A stretch of DNA of 64,000 nucleotides from assembly GCF_003977685.1 (NCBI RefSeq), contig NZ_RYZH01000002.1:164805-228804 (forward strand), in the 5' to 3' direction. Positions 50,306 to 59,367 of this stretch are shown here, piece after piece (the stretch's first letter is position 1; every line of letters starts with the position of its first letter). Source of the stretch: Tautonia sociabilis. Its GTDB lineage: Bacteria > Planctomycetota > Planctomycetia > Isosphaerales > Isosphaeraceae. Under the pieces are notes generated by a model that was given only the letters and a program-made list of their open reading frames with translations, did no database searches and was not told where the DNA came from. The translations under genes were made by a program, and so were the position numbers.

Positions 50306-51670
50306 TCAGGTCCTCGAGTGCGAAGCATGGGCCCGGTCGCTGGCCAGCAGTTCGACGAGCTTCGGCTCGTTCTTCGCCAGGATCGGGCGGGCGTTGAGGA
50401 AGAAGCAGTAAGCCGCCACCCAGAGCCCGCCGACGCCGATCAGGGCGGGCAGGTCGAACAGGTGGGGAACCGGCGAGTCGTAGCCGAGTGACGGAGCAAG
50501 CAGCCAGTACACATCGACCACGTGCACGCCGAGGATCACGGCCGAGATCGTCCTCAACCGGGAGGTGTTCTCCTTGTTCGCGCGGAAAAGCAGCACGAGG
50601 AACGGCAGGAAGAAATGGAAGATCACGAGGAACGCGGCGACGTACTGCCAGCCGTGGGCGGATCGCTCGAGATACCAGGGGATCTCCTCGCTCAGGTCGC
50701 CGCTCCAGATGATCAGGAACTGGCTATAGGTCGTGTAGGCCCAGAGCATGACGAAGGCGAGCATCAGGTTGCCCAGGTCCCGGAGACGTTTGGGCGTGAC
50801 CAGACCTTCGAACGTGCCGGCGTCGGTCAGCAGTGTGACGACGATGTTCGTCAGGGCGAAGGTCTGCAGTCCCATGCCGATGATCAGCATCGCCCCATAG
50901 AGGGTGGAGTACCACTCGGGGTCAAGCGACATGCCCCAGTCGAACAGCAGGAACGTGGCCGTCAGGAAGGCGAGAAGTAGCCCGGGGCCGGAAATCGCCG
51001 CCAAACGACGGGTCGGGAGCCAAGGGTTCTCCGCTCGATCCTGCTCGGCGGACCATCGGGTCATGGCCAGTGCCAGCAGTCCGAAGATCGCGAAGTAGCC
51101 GACCGCCCTGCCGAAGAAGAAGGCCCGATTGAACCAGATCTCCTTGTGGTTGAAGCCTGCCGCATGGCCGTCGTCGGTCGCAGCGACTGCAGCTCCCTCC
51201 GGGTCGAGGGTGTACTCTGGCTGGACCCCACCGATCTCGTCCTCGGGCTCGGCGGAATGCTCGGCGACCGCTTCCCCGTCATCCCTTTCCGCATGGGCCT
51301 CACTGCCGTGCTCGGCGCCGGCCCAGGGGTAGATCTGGCCGAGGCCGATGGCGATGGGGAGATACAGGGGGACCATGAGCACGAGGGTCGAGGCCGCGGC
51401 CTCGAGCGGGCGGCGGGTGATCACGCCCCAGGTCCCGGCGGCCAGATGGATCAGCAGGAGAAGCATCGTCCCGGCGATCGCCGGGCCGAGCCAGAAGAGG
51501 TAGGCCATCAGGTAGGAGCGGAGCACCTGCTGCACGTCAAAGAGCACGCCGACCAGGCAGAGGCCCAAGCCGACCAGACCGACCAGGCCCGAGAGCCGGA
51601 AGATCCGCTCGAGCCGACCGGAGAGTCCATCGCCGTTGCCGTTGCCGTTGGGGCCAAAGAACCTGCTCAC
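50306..51670 (-). CDS. actF: Alternative complex III subunit ActF (NrfD-like quinol-binding)
   Basis: A 454-residue polytopic protein with about ten helices, the second NrfD-like integral subunit of quinol:cytochrome c oxidoreductase. Recognisable segments: GWQYVAAFLVIFHFFLPFLVLL, EEIPWYLERSAHGWQ and VHVVDVYWLLAPS. A large polar insertion (about 118-170, Glu/Ala-rich with DDGEAVAEHS) lies between early helices. It overlaps actE by 4 bases. Confidence 0.9.
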   Translation of the reverse strand: MSRFFGPNGNGNGDGLSGRLERIFRLSGLVGLVGLGLCLVGVLFDVQQVLRSYLMAYLFWLGPAIAGTMLLLLIHLAAGTWGVITRRPLEAAASTLVLMVPLYLPIAIGLGQIYPWAGAEHGSEAHAERDDGEAVAEHSAEPEDEIGGVQPEYTLDPEGAAVAATDDGHAAGFNHKEIWFNRAFFFGRAVGYFAIFGLLALAMTRWSAEQDRAENPWLPTRRLAAISGPGLLLAFLTATFLLFDWGMSLDPEWYSTLYGAMLIIGMGLQTFALTNIVVTLLTDAGTFEGLVTPKRLRDLGNLMLAFVMLWAYTTYSQFLIIWSGDLSEEIPWYLERSAHGWQYVAAFLVIFHFFLPFLVLLFRANKENTSRLRTISAVILGVHVVDVYWLLAPSLGYDSPVPHLFDLPALIGVGGLWVAAYCFFLNARPILAKNEPKLVELLASDRAHASHSRT

Positions 51671-52293
51671 TGGGCCGCCTCCTGGGGCTGCTCGAGCCGC
51701 TCTCGGTCGGCTTCGGGGAGCCCGCTGACCTGGGCGTTCTGGCTGAGTTGAAGGGCCCGGATGTAGGCGACCACCGCCCAGCGGTCGCGGGGCTTGATCC
51801 GGTGGGCATACGAGTACATGGCCCCGTATCCCCGGGTGATCACGTCGTAGATGTGACCGACCGGGATGTCCCGCAGCCGCTGCTCGTGGAAACTCGGCGG
51901 CTTGGGCAAGCCCCGCTGCACGATCATCCCGTTGCCGTCCCCCAGGCCGCCGTGGCAGGGAGAGCAGAAGGCCATGAAGCGGTCCTGCCCGCGCTCGATC
52001 ACCGCGCGGTCGATCTCGAACGGGAAGGTCGAGGCGAGCGCGCCGTCGACCCGGCCGTAGTACAGGTGCTCGTCCTGGCGGGCCCAGCCGCGCGGAACGG
52101 TGCCGGCGACCAGAGGCCGGGCCGAGAGCCCGTCGGGGAAGAAGGCGCTGGCCTGGAAGGTGTCATAGCGCGGCTGGTCGTACATCTCGCTCCGGCAGCC
52201 GGCCAGGCCGGAGAGGACCGCGGTGCCAAGGGCCAGCGCGGCGGTGATGCGGCGGCCGGAGGGGACGGCGCCGGGTCGGGTCGGGCGACTCAT
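51667..52293 (-). CDS. actE: Alternative complex III subunit ActE, monohaem cytochrome c lipoprotein
   Basis: A 208-residue lipoprotein (lipobox LAGC, Cys33) carrying one haem site CSPCH in FMAFCSPCHGGLGDGNG. Preceding residues RGQDRFMAFC and the following GRGLPKPPSFH-like segment and YSYAHRIKPRDRWAVVAYIRALQ are the usual ActE landmarks. It accepts electrons from the ActA/B chain and passes them to the oxidase. It overlaps actD by 4 bases and actF by 4 bases. Confidence 0.92.
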   Translation of the reverse strand: MSRPTRPGAVPSGRRITAALALGTAVLSGLAGCRSEMYDQPRYDTFQASAFFPDGLSARPLVAGTVPRGWARQDEHLYYGRVDGALASTFPFEIDRAVIERGQDRFMAFCSPCHGGLGDGNGMIVQRGLPKPPSFHEQRLRDIPVGHIYDVITRGYGAMYSYAHRIKPRDRWAVVAYIRALQLSQNAQVSGLPEADRERLEQPQEAAQ

Positions 52294-52832
52294 GGCCTCA
52301 CCTCCGACAGCGATTCGGGGTTCAGTCCCTGGAGGAAGGTCCGGGTCTGCTCGGCGTCGAACTTCTCGTCATCCCAGCGGATGAAGAGGAAGAAGCGATC
52401 GACCGAGGCCCGGGAGAACTCCTCGACGTTGAAGAGGGGGTGATACGGCCGGGGAAGGCCATTGAGGAACAACATCCCAATAACCGCCGCGAAGGCCGCC
52501 GCCAGGACCGTGCATTCGAACGTCACCGGGATGAACGCCGGCCAGCTGTTGAATGGCTTGCCGCCGACGTTCAGCGGGTAGTGCATCACGGAGGCGAAGT
52601 ACTGCATCGCGAACCCGCCGATCCCCCCGAGCAGGCCGCCGGTGAAGACGATCGCCGCGATCCGGGTCTTGCGGAAGCCGATCGCCTCGGCCAGCCCTTC
52701 GACCGGCATCGGCGAGTGGGCCTCGACGTTCCGGTAGCCCGCCTCCCGGGTTCGGGAGGCGGCGGCGACCAGATCCTCGGGGGTCTTGAATTCGGCCAGG
52801 TAGCCGTACAGTTCCGGGTGGGTCACGTCCAT
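52290..52832 (-). CDS. actD: Alternative complex III subunit ActD (DUF3341)
   Basis: A 180-residue protein with two central helices (about 62-85 and 103-126, with PFNSWPAFIPVTFECTVL between and into the second). The N-terminus LYGYLAEFKTPEDLVAAASRTREAGYRNVEA is the DUF3341 hallmark. ActD anchors the complex; no cofactor is expected. I use the ATG giving MDVTHPELYGYL; the ATG at 52895 overlaps actC. Confidence 0.92.
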   Translation of the reverse strand: MDVTHPELYGYLAEFKTPEDLVAAASRTREAGYRNVEAHSPMPVEGLAEAIGFRKTRIAAIVFTGGLLGGIGGFAMQYFASVMHYPLNVGGKPFNSWPAFIPVTFECTVLAAAFAAVIGMLFLNGLPRPYHPLFNVEEFSRASVDRFFLFIRWDDEKFDAEQTRTFLQGLNPESLSEVRP

Positions 52833-52851
52833 CGTCTGGTTCCTCTCCCGC

Positions 52852-54285
52852 TCAGGAGTGAGACTCCCCGTGGTCACCGTGGCCTTGCCCGTCACCCTGC
52901 CGCCCGGCGTGGTGGTGCTGCTCGTGCACCAGTTCCTTCATCTCGGTGATCGAGATCGCCGGTAGGATCCGGATGAACAGGAACATGAGGCTCAGGAACA
53001 CGCCGATGGTGCCGAGATACAGCGACCAGTCCCAGAAGGTCGCCGTGTAGTGCTCCCAGGCCGCCGGCACGAAGTCGCGGCTGAGGCTGACCACGATGAT
53101 GACGAACCGCTCGAGCCACATCCCGACGTTGACGAACATCGAGATGATCCAGAGCAGGTAGACGTTGCGCCGGAAGGGGCGGAACCAAAGGAACTGCGGG
53201 GCGATCACGTTGCAGAGGATCAGGCCCCAGTAGAACCACCGGTACGGGCCGAACGGCCGGTTCTCGAGCATCATGAAGTGCTCGTATTCATTCTCGCCGT
53301 ACCAGGCGATGAAGTCCTCCATCAGGTAGCCGTAGGCGACAATCAGGCCGGTGGTCAGCATGACCTTGGCCATGTTGTCCAGGTGCTTGTCCGTGATGAA
53401 GTCGTGCAGCTTGTAGAGGTGCCGCATCGGGATCGCCAGGGTGAGCACCATGGCGAACCCCGCGAAGACCGCACCGGCCACGAAGTAGGGCGGGAAGATC
53501 GTCGTGTGCCAGCCGGGGACGATGCCGACGGAGAAGTCGAACGAGACGATCGAGTGCACCGAGACGACCAGCGGCGTCGAGAGGCCGGCCAGCAGCAGGT
53601 AAGCCATCTGGTAGCGCGACCAGTGCCGAGCCGATCCCCGCCAGCCCATCGAACCGATGCCATAGAGGACCTTGGCGATCCGGTTCTTGGCCCGGTCCCG
53701 CATCGTCGCCAGGTCGGGGATCAGGCCGATGTACCAGAACAGCAGGGAGACGGTCGCGTAGGTCGACACCGCGAAAACGTCGAACACCAGAGGACTGCGA
53801 AACTGCGGCCACAGCCCCATCGTGTTCGGGTACGGCATCAGCCAGTAAAAGACCCAGGGGCGGCCGAGGTGGAGGATCGGATACATCCCGGCGCAGGCGA
53901 CGGCGAAGAGGGTCATCGCCTCGGCGAACCGGTTGATCGACGTCCGCCACTCCTGCCTCAGAAGCAGGAGGATCGCCGAGATCAGCGTCCCGGCGTGGCC
54001 GATGCCGATCCACCACACGAAGTTGATGATCGCGAAGCCCCACATGACCGGGACCTGCAGGCCCCAGACTCCGGTGCCGTTGAATAGCAGCCAGGTGACC
54101 GAGACCAGGAACAGGTTGACCAGTCCGAAGGCGAGCGCGAACCCGATGAGCCATTCCTTGCGGAAGCCCCGGGTCAGGACCATCGACCCGATCTTGTCCG
54201 TGACCGTCGTGTAGTCGTGACCGGGGCCGAGAACCGGCTCCGGAGCGGGCGCGCCGCGCCCTCGATCGTTCGTTTCTAGCGCCAT
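52852..54285 (-). CDS. actC: Alternative complex III subunit ActC (NrfD-like quinol-binding)
   Basis: A 477-residue polytopic NrfD/PsrC-type subunit with about ten helices, expected to hold the main quinol site next to the ActB iron-sulfur clusters. Characteristic parts: WWIGIGHAGTLISAILLLLRQEWR, YPILHLGRPWVFYWLMPYPN, and SVHSIVSFDFSVGIVPGWHTTIFPP. The C-terminus is His-rich. A 19-base gap separates it from actD. Confidence 0.93.
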   Translation of the reverse strand: MALETNDRGRGAPAPEPVLGPGHDYTTVTDKIGSMVLTRGFRKEWLIGFALAFGLVNLFLVSVTWLLFNGTGVWGLQVPVMWGFAIINFVWWIGIGHAGTLISAILLLLRQEWRTSINRFAEAMTLFAVACAGMYPILHLGRPWVFYWLMPYPNTMGLWPQFRSPLVFDVFAVSTYATVSLLFWYIGLIPDLATMRDRAKNRIAKVLYGIGSMGWRGSARHWSRYQMAYLLLAGLSTPLVVSVHSIVSFDFSVGIVPGWHTTIFPPYFVAGAVFAGFAMVLTLAIPMRHLYKLHDFITDKHLDNMAKVMLTTGLIVAYGYLMEDFIAWYGENEYEHFMMLENRPFGPYRWFYWGLILCNVIAPQFLWFRPFRRNVYLLWIISMFVNVGMWLERFVIIVVSLSRDFVPAAWEHYTATFWDWSLYLGTIGVFLSLMFLFIRILPAISITEMKELVHEQHHHAGRQGDGQGHGDHGESHS

Positions 54286-54295
54286 CGAGTCCGCC

Positions 54296-57200
54296 TCACG
54301 CCGTCGCGATCTCGGGATTCGGGTTGGTCACGCGGGCCAGGTACGTCGTGCGGGGCCGGGTGTTGAGCTCCTCGGCCAGCATGCCGTAATTGCGCGGCGA
54401 CTGCTTCAGCCGGGTCACCTGCGCAGACTCGTCGTTCAGGTCGCCGAAGACCAGCGCCCGGGTCGGGCAGGCGGACTGGCAGGCGGTGACGATCTCGCCG
54501 TCCCGCACGCGACGGCCTTCAAGTTCGGACTGGATTTTCCCCTCATAGATCCGCTGCACGCAGTAGGTGCACTTCTCCATCACGCCCCGGGGGCGGACGG
54601 TCACGTCCGGGTTGTGCAGCAGCACCAGCGGGGAAACCCCGGAACTAAGCGCCGTCTCCTTGAGCCGGACCTCGGTGTACTTCAGGAAGTTGAAGTGCCG
54701 GACCTTGTACGGGCAGTTGTTGGAGCAGTACCGCGTGCCGACGCAGCGGTTGTAGACCATGTTGTTGAGCCCCTCGTGGTCGTGCACCGTCGCCTCGACG
54801 GGACAGACGGGCTCGCACGGGGCCTTCTCGCAATGCATGCAGAACCGGGGCTGGAAGGCGACCTTCGGGTTGGAGAGCCCAGGCTCCTGGCCTCGGGGCG
54901 TCTCGATCGCGAAGTAGCGGTCGACCTCCATCCAGTGCATGACCCGGCCGCGCTTGACCTCCCGCTTGCCGACCACCGGAATATTGTTCTCGGCCTGGCA
55001 GGCGACCACACAAGAGGCGCAGCCGATGCAGCGGTTCAGGTCGACGGTCATCCCCCAGGCATACCCGGGGTGGCCGTTCCAGCCCTCGCCCCGGTCGGCG
55101 GAGTAGTCGTAACTCGGGTAGAGCGACGGCGTCTCCTCGCCGTGGCGGGCCGACACGTGGTGGCCGTCGTGGGCGAAGTCGGGGTTGGCCCGGTACTCGT
55201 CGACCGTGGCTTCCCGGATCAGGTCGCGTCCCTCGATCGAACGCTGAAGCTGCGTCGAGGCCAGCTCGTAGGTCCGGTCGGTCCGGCTCAGTTTCGCCCC
55301 CGGGATCACCCACGGGTTCGCCGAGGTCCGCAGCAAATACGCGTTGAACCCGGTGCCGTTCCCGACCCGGCCCGCCTTCTCCCGGCCGTAGCCGAGGTGC
55401 AGGGTCACGGCCCCCTCGGCGTGGCCGGGCATGACGAAGATCGGGACGTCGAGTGTCACCGTGCCGACGGTCAGGCCGACGACGTCCCCCATCTGGAGCC
55501 CCGCCAGCGGACCGCCGGAGTCCTCGGCGACCAGTGAGGGGGGAACCATCAGGGCGTTGTCCCAGGTCAGCTTGGTAATCGGCTTGGGGCACTCCTGGAG
55601 CCAGGCGTTGTTGGCGAACCGGCCGTCGAAGATGGTCGGGTCGGGAGCGAGAACCAGTTCGAGCTCCCCCTCGCCCTGGGCAGCCGGGCCGAAGTCCTCT
55701 TCGGCGACCAGCCCCCCGACGTCCTGGAGCGCGACCTCGACCGTGGGGGAGGAGGAGTCGGGAACCACCCCGTCGTGCACGAGCTTCCGCCAGCGCTTCG
55801 CGAAGCCGTCCTCGGCGGCGGGGGAGTCTCCCTCGGCGAGCTGGCCTCGCCAGTAGTTCTCCAGCAGGACGCGGCCATCCGGGTTTCGCTCGCCTCGGAG
55901 GGCGGCGACGACCTCGATCGCCGACCGACCGCCGAAGAGGGGAGCGATCAGCGGCTGCACCAGCGACGCCGTGCCGTCGAACGCCCGGGCATCCCCCCAG
56001 GATTCAAGGAAGTGGGCCTCGGGAACGTGCCAATGGCACAGCTCGCCCGTCTCGTCCAGATACAGCCCGACGTGCACCCGCAGCGCCTGGCTCTCGATCA
56101 TCGCCTCGCGGAAGCCAAGGTCGCTGGGGGCGTCGTACACCGGATTGACGCCGAGCAGGACGAGCAGGTCGACGTTGTCCGCCTCCAGGTCGTCGACCAG
56201 CTGCCGGAGCGACTCCGAGTGGCTGCCCTCCTCCGGCTCCGGCGCGACCGGTTCGATGTACGAAACCGTCTTGCCGACACTGCCCAGCGCCTGGTTCATC
56301 GCGTGAGCCAGCGCGTGGACGACCGGCGGCTGGCCGATGCCGGGGATGACCAGCGAGGCCCCCTGATGGCCCTTCAGGTCTCGGGCCACCGCGCCGACCC
56401 AGGCCAGGGCCTCCTCGGGCAGCGCGACGGCCGGCTCGCCGACCCCGTCCACCCCCACCTCCCGGGCGAGGGCCAGGGCGAAGGCCTTGATCCGGCTGGC
56501 CGGCAGCGGGAGCCGGTGATCGGCCTTCGCGCCGGTGAGCGTCAGGTTGCACTCGACCGCGTAGAGCCGGTTCATCCCCCGATCGTTGTCCGGGTCGCGA
56601 CGGTCGGCGAAGCCCCGGGCGTGGACGAGGTGACCGGGCCCCGAGGCGAGGAAATCGGCGTCGAGGGTCACGATCCGGTCGGCCCGCTCGACGTGGTAGA
56701 CCGGCTGCACGTCCTTGCCGAAGGCCCGGATCGCCCCGTCCCGGGCGTTGTCGCGATTCACCGGCTCGTACTGATGCCAGCGAACGCCGGGGAGAGCCTC
56801 CTGGAGCGCCCGGATCTGGGCGATCAACGTCGGAGAGGTGATCGAACCGGTGAGGAGGCGGACCCGATCGCCCCGGCCGTCGGCCTTGAGAGCGTCGAAT
56901 CGCGCCAGCATCGTCTCCTGAAAGGCCTCCCACGTTGTGGGGCGGCCGTTGCGGAGAACGGTTTGCGATCGATCCGGGTCGTAGAGGGTCAGCAGCTCAG
57001 CCTGGCAGAAGATGTCGGTCGAGCCGACCGCGGCGGAAATCGGCGCATCCTCGGCCGAGGGATCGGCCTGCTCCCCGGGGAGCAGGCACGCCGGGGACGC
57101 CGGATGAAGGGCGTTCCCCTCGATCTTGATCGGCCTGCCTTCCTGGCTCTCCACGAGCAGGCCGATTGTATCGCCCGCGATGGTGGCCGAGGTAGCGAAG

Positions 57201-57523
57201 AACAGCGGCTTGCCCTGCACCAGCTCCTCGGGAGCCTTGATGTACGGGACAATCCGCTCGGGGGGCTGGAAGGCGCACCCGGTCACCCCGGCCAGGGCGA
57301 GCGAGGCGGCCATCAGCTTGAGGAACTGACGGCGGCTGGCCGGGTCGTCCCACGCATCGGCCGCGTCGGGGAACTCACGCTGGAGGTAGCCGAGGAACTC
57401 GTCGGTCTGGGACAGCTCCTCCAGGCCTCGCCAGTAGCGGGGGCCGACGGCCCCATCGAGCCGGGCGCGGAGGGCGGCCAGGTTGAGGGGAGTCCGCTTG
57501 GGGGCGTGCTGGGGCTCTCTCAT
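54296..57523 (-). CDS. actB: Alternative complex III subunit ActB (fused molybdopterin-like and iron-sulfur protein)
   Basis: A 1075-residue protein in two parts. The N-terminal part resembles a molybdopterin oxidoreductase but in this family binds no molybdenum. The C-terminal part holds iron-sulfur ligands in NRCIGCASCVVACQAENN, RFCMHCEKAPCEPVCPVEAT, NRCVGTRYCSNNCPYK and EKCTYCVQRIY, consistent with the three 4Fe-4S and one 3Fe-4S clusters known for ActB. A twin-arginine signal, SRRQFLKLMAASLALAGVTGC, lies about 85 residues in, so export is by Tat. The ATG at 57523 overlaps the actA stop by 4 bases; an in-frame ATG at 57541 is an alternative. Confidence 0.95.
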   Translation of the reverse strand: MREPQHAPKRTPLNLAALRARLDGAVGPRYWRGLEELSQTDEFLGYLQREFPDAADAWDDPASRRQFLKLMAASLALAGVTGCAFQPPERIVPYIKAPEELVQGKPLFFATSATIAGDTIGLLVESQEGRPIKIEGNALHPASPACLLPGEQADPSAEDAPISAAVGSTDIFCQAELLTLYDPDRSQTVLRNGRPTTWEAFQETMLARFDALKADGRGDRVRLLTGSITSPTLIAQIRALQEALPGVRWHQYEPVNRDNARDGAIRAFGKDVQPVYHVERADRIVTLDADFLASGPGHLVHARGFADRRDPDNDRGMNRLYAVECNLTLTGAKADHRLPLPASRIKAFALALAREVGVDGVGEPAVALPEEALAWVGAVARDLKGHQGASLVIPGIGQPPVVHALAHAMNQALGSVGKTVSYIEPVAPEPEEGSHSESLRQLVDDLEADNVDLLVLLGVNPVYDAPSDLGFREAMIESQALRVHVGLYLDETGELCHWHVPEAHFLESWGDARAFDGTASLVQPLIAPLFGGRSAIEVVAALRGERNPDGRVLLENYWRGQLAEGDSPAAEDGFAKRWRKLVHDGVVPDSSSPTVEVALQDVGGLVAEEDFGPAAQGEGELELVLAPDPTIFDGRFANNAWLQECPKPITKLTWDNALMVPPSLVAEDSGGPLAGLQMGDVVGLTVGTVTLDVPIFVMPGHAEGAVTLHLGYGREKAGRVGNGTGFNAYLLRTSANPWVIPGAKLSRTDRTYELASTQLQRSIEGRDLIREATVDEYRANPDFAHDGHHVSARHGEETPSLYPSYDYSADRGEGWNGHPGYAWGMTVDLNRCIGCASCVVACQAENNIPVVGKREVKRGRVMHWMEVDRYFAIETPRGQEPGLSNPKVAFQPRFCMHCEKAPCEPVCPVEATVHDHEGLNNMVYNRCVGTRYCSNNCPYKVRHFNFLKYTEVRLKETALSSGVSPLVLLHNPDVTVRPRGVMEKCTYCVQRIYEGKIQSELEGRRVRDGEIVTACQSACPTRALVFGDLNDESAQVTRLKQSPRNYGMLAEELNTRPRTTYLARVTNPNPEIATA

Positions 57524-58269
57524 CGGTGGCACACCGCGCAATTGGTCAGGGGGGTGTCATGGCCCATCGTCGGGACCTCGTACATGGCGGCCAGCAACTG
57601 GCCCAGCTCCTCCTGAGAGACGTAGTCGTCCTCAGTCAGGAAGGCATAGGTCTCGGCGTCCGCCTCTCGTTGAACGAAGGCCCGCACCTCGTCCTGATTG
57701 GCCTCGACCGACCAGTCGAGGTTGAAGACCTCGTCCCGAGGGCGAAGGTGCCGCTGCGGATTGCGGTGGCACTCCAGGCACCAGCCCATGTTCATCGACT
57801 CCTCCTTCCAGGCCAGCGGCATCATGTCGACCCGGCCGTGGCAGGAGAAGCAGCCAACGCCTTTCTTCAGATGCACCGAGTGGTTGAAGTACGCATAGTC
57901 CGGCACGTCGTGGATCCGGGTCCACTCGATCGGCTTGCCCAGCGCCAGGCTCTCTCGGACCGGGGCGAGCATCGGGCTGTCGGTCCAGATCTGCGAGTGG
58001 CAGCTCATGCAGGTGTACGTCGGCGGCATCCCGGCGAAGGATGAGTCCTCGACCGAGCTGTGGCAGTATCGGCAGTCAATCCCCAGGCCGTTGACGTGGT
58101 GCTCGTGCGAGAAGGGGACCGGCTGGGCTTTGACGACGTGCACGTCCGTCTGGTACGGGGACTGAATCACCATGTACGACACGCCGACCGCCCCCAGGGC
58201 GATCAACGCCGCGCCGATGAGGCTCAGGCGGGCGAGCGTGTTGGCGCTCGGGTGGAATATCTGGGCCAT
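57520..58269 (-). CDS. actA: Alternative complex III subunit ActA, pentahaem cytochrome c
   Basis: A 249-residue membrane-anchored cytochrome. One N-terminal helix (about 14-36) is followed by five CxxCH sites: CRYCH, CMSCH, CFSCH, CLECH and CAVCH, the number known for ActA. It wires the iron-sulfur clusters of ActB to ActE or the oxidase. The ATG at 58269 has GAGGAGAG just upstream; a TTG four codons earlier is a poorer choice. It is the first gene of the operon. Confidence 0.95.
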   Translation of the reverse strand: MAQIFHPSANTLARLSLIGAALIALGAVGVSYMVIQSPYQTDVHVVKAQPVPFSHEHHVNGLGIDCRYCHSSVEDSSFAGMPPTYTCMSCHSQIWTDSPMLAPVRESLALGKPIEWTRIHDVPDYAYFNHSVHLKKGVGCFSCHGRVDMMPLAWKEESMNMGWCLECHRNPQRHLRPRDEVFNLDWSVEANQDEVRAFVQREADAETYAFLTEDDYVSQEELGQLLAAMYEVPTMGHDTPLTNCAVCHR

Positions 58270-58400
58270 CGCTCTCCTCAACTCGCCGACCGAGGTGGGA
58301 CGAATCGGACGCCGCTCCCCAGGAACCCGCCGGCTGGCCGCTCGACCGCTCCGTCAAGCTCCGTCCCGCGATGGACGGCGAATCCGGGTCGACGCTGCAG

Positions 58401-58420
58401 TTCGTGATTTATTTCACGAA
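58401..58420. promoter_or_regulatory. CRP/FNR-like palindrome upstream of actA
   Basis: TTCGTGA, six bases (TTTATT), then TCACGAA: a perfect 7-bp inverted repeat. The spacing and the GTGA/TCAC core match CRP/FNR-family operators (TGTGA-N6-TCACA). It is centred about 140 bases upstream of the actA start, in an AT-rich patch. A role in oxygen or redox control of the operon would fit, but no regulator gene is in the window. Confidence 0.55.
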
Positions 58421-58554
58421 GGAAGGCGTAAGACAAGGAATGACCCCTGGATCCGCACCAACTCGGGGACGTCTTCTCGAGTGTGAGGGGGCGGTTGACC
58501 GACCGGGCGGAAGGGGTGCTCTTGGGCCTCGGGAGGCGAACCGGGCCCGTGTGA

Positions 58555-58592
58555 GGGTCAATTCAACGACGCCGCCGCTTTTGAATTGACCC
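58555..58592. promoter_or_regulatory. Perfect 12-bp inverted repeat upstream of the act operon
   Basis: GGGTCAATTCAA (58555-58566) and TTGAATTGACCC (58581-58592) with a 14-base GC-rich loop. It could be an operator for a dimeric repressor or a terminator for mnmM, which ends 116 bases away. No T-run follows on either strand, which makes an operator or processing structure somewhat more likely. Confidence 0.5.
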
Positions 58593-58708
58593 GACCGCAA
58601 TAGATTACCCGAGCCTCGCTCCGGCGGCAAGGCGCCACCGCCGGGCCATCGCACACTCCGGACCAATCGCTCCGGAACCCGCTCCTGTCCAAAGACTTGG
58701 GCCCTCCC

Positions 58709-59350
58709 TCACTCCGATGCCGATGGTCGGCGCCGGATGTTGTCGAAACGATCGGGACGGTCGAGGAGCGGGCCGGGCCTTGGCGAAAGCGCAAGCAGCC
58801 AGGGAGACGGGGACGCCGGGTGGAGCAATTCAGCCCTCAGGATCTCGGCCCGGCTTCGGGCCGAGTGCGACGCCCAGCGGGCCACGGCCTCCGACTCGTC
58901 CTGGCCTGCCGGGTGCCCTGGATAGAGCACGACGGTTACGATTCCCCCCGGCCGGATGATCCCGAGGGCGGCCTCCAGTGCCGGTAAGGTCGTCGCCGAG
59001 ACCGTTGTCCGGGATCGGTCGCCGCCGGGAAGGTAGCCCAGGTTGAACATCACGGCGGCTGGCCGGGCGAAGGGCCCCGGCTTTCGCACCAGGGCGTCGA
59101 GCCGCTCGTGGCCGGCCCGGACCAGCGACACTCGGTCGGAGATGCCGGCCTCCTCGAGCCGACCCCGGGCGGAGGCGAGTGCGGCCTGCTGGACGTCCAG
59201 CCCGAGGACTCGCCCTCCCGGGCCAACCTGATCGGCGAGCCAGATCGTGTCGTGCCCGTTGCCAACAGTGGCGTCGATTGCCGCGTCCCCCTCCGAGAGG
59301 ACCCGGCCGACGAGCATCCGAGCCAGCTCGACCACCCTGGGGATTGCCAT
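58709..59350 (-). CDS. mnmM: tRNA 5-aminomethyl-2-thiouridine methyltransferase MnmM (YtqB family)
   Basis: A 213-residue class I methyltransferase. AIDATVGNGHDTIWLA (about 23-38) is the variant motif I of the YtqB/MnmM family, and FNLGYLPGGDRS the family-specific motif. VTVVLYPGHPAGQDES matches the usual VYPGHxxGxxE segment. MnmM methylates the wobble 5-aminomethyl-2-thiouridine in tRNA. The length is slightly above the norm (about 190) because of a Pro/Arg-rich tail. The start is the ATG 17 bases downstream of the tctA end, so it may be in an operon with the transporter. Confidence 0.88.
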   Translation of the reverse strand: MAIPRVVELARMLVGRVLSEGDAAIDATVGNGHDTIWLADQVGPGGRVLGLDVQQAALASARGRLEEAGISDRVSLVRAGHERLDALVRKPGPFARPAAVMFNLGYLPGGDRSRTTVSATTLPALEAALGIIRPGGIVTVVLYPGHPAGQDESEAVARWASHSARSRAEILRAELLHPASPSPWLLALSPRPGPLLDRPDRFDNIRRRPSASE

Positions 59351-59367
59351 CGCTCCGGCCGGGGAAC

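Larger units (their letters stand above)
58270..58708. other. 439-base gap upstream of the act-cta operon
   Basis: No credible gene lies here. It must carry the control region of the 12-gene respiratory operon. Two palindromes are visible (58401-58420 and 58555-58592). A weak minus-strand promoter candidate, TTGCCG, 17 bases, TAATCT, ends near 58603, which would put the 58555-58592 palindrome just downstream of the transcription start and leave a leader of over 300 bases. Confidence 0.6.

Noticed and set aside
54296..57523. Genuine molybdenum oxidoreductase
   Set aside because: The gene sits between actA and actC and has the ActB architecture; this family does not bind molybdopterin.
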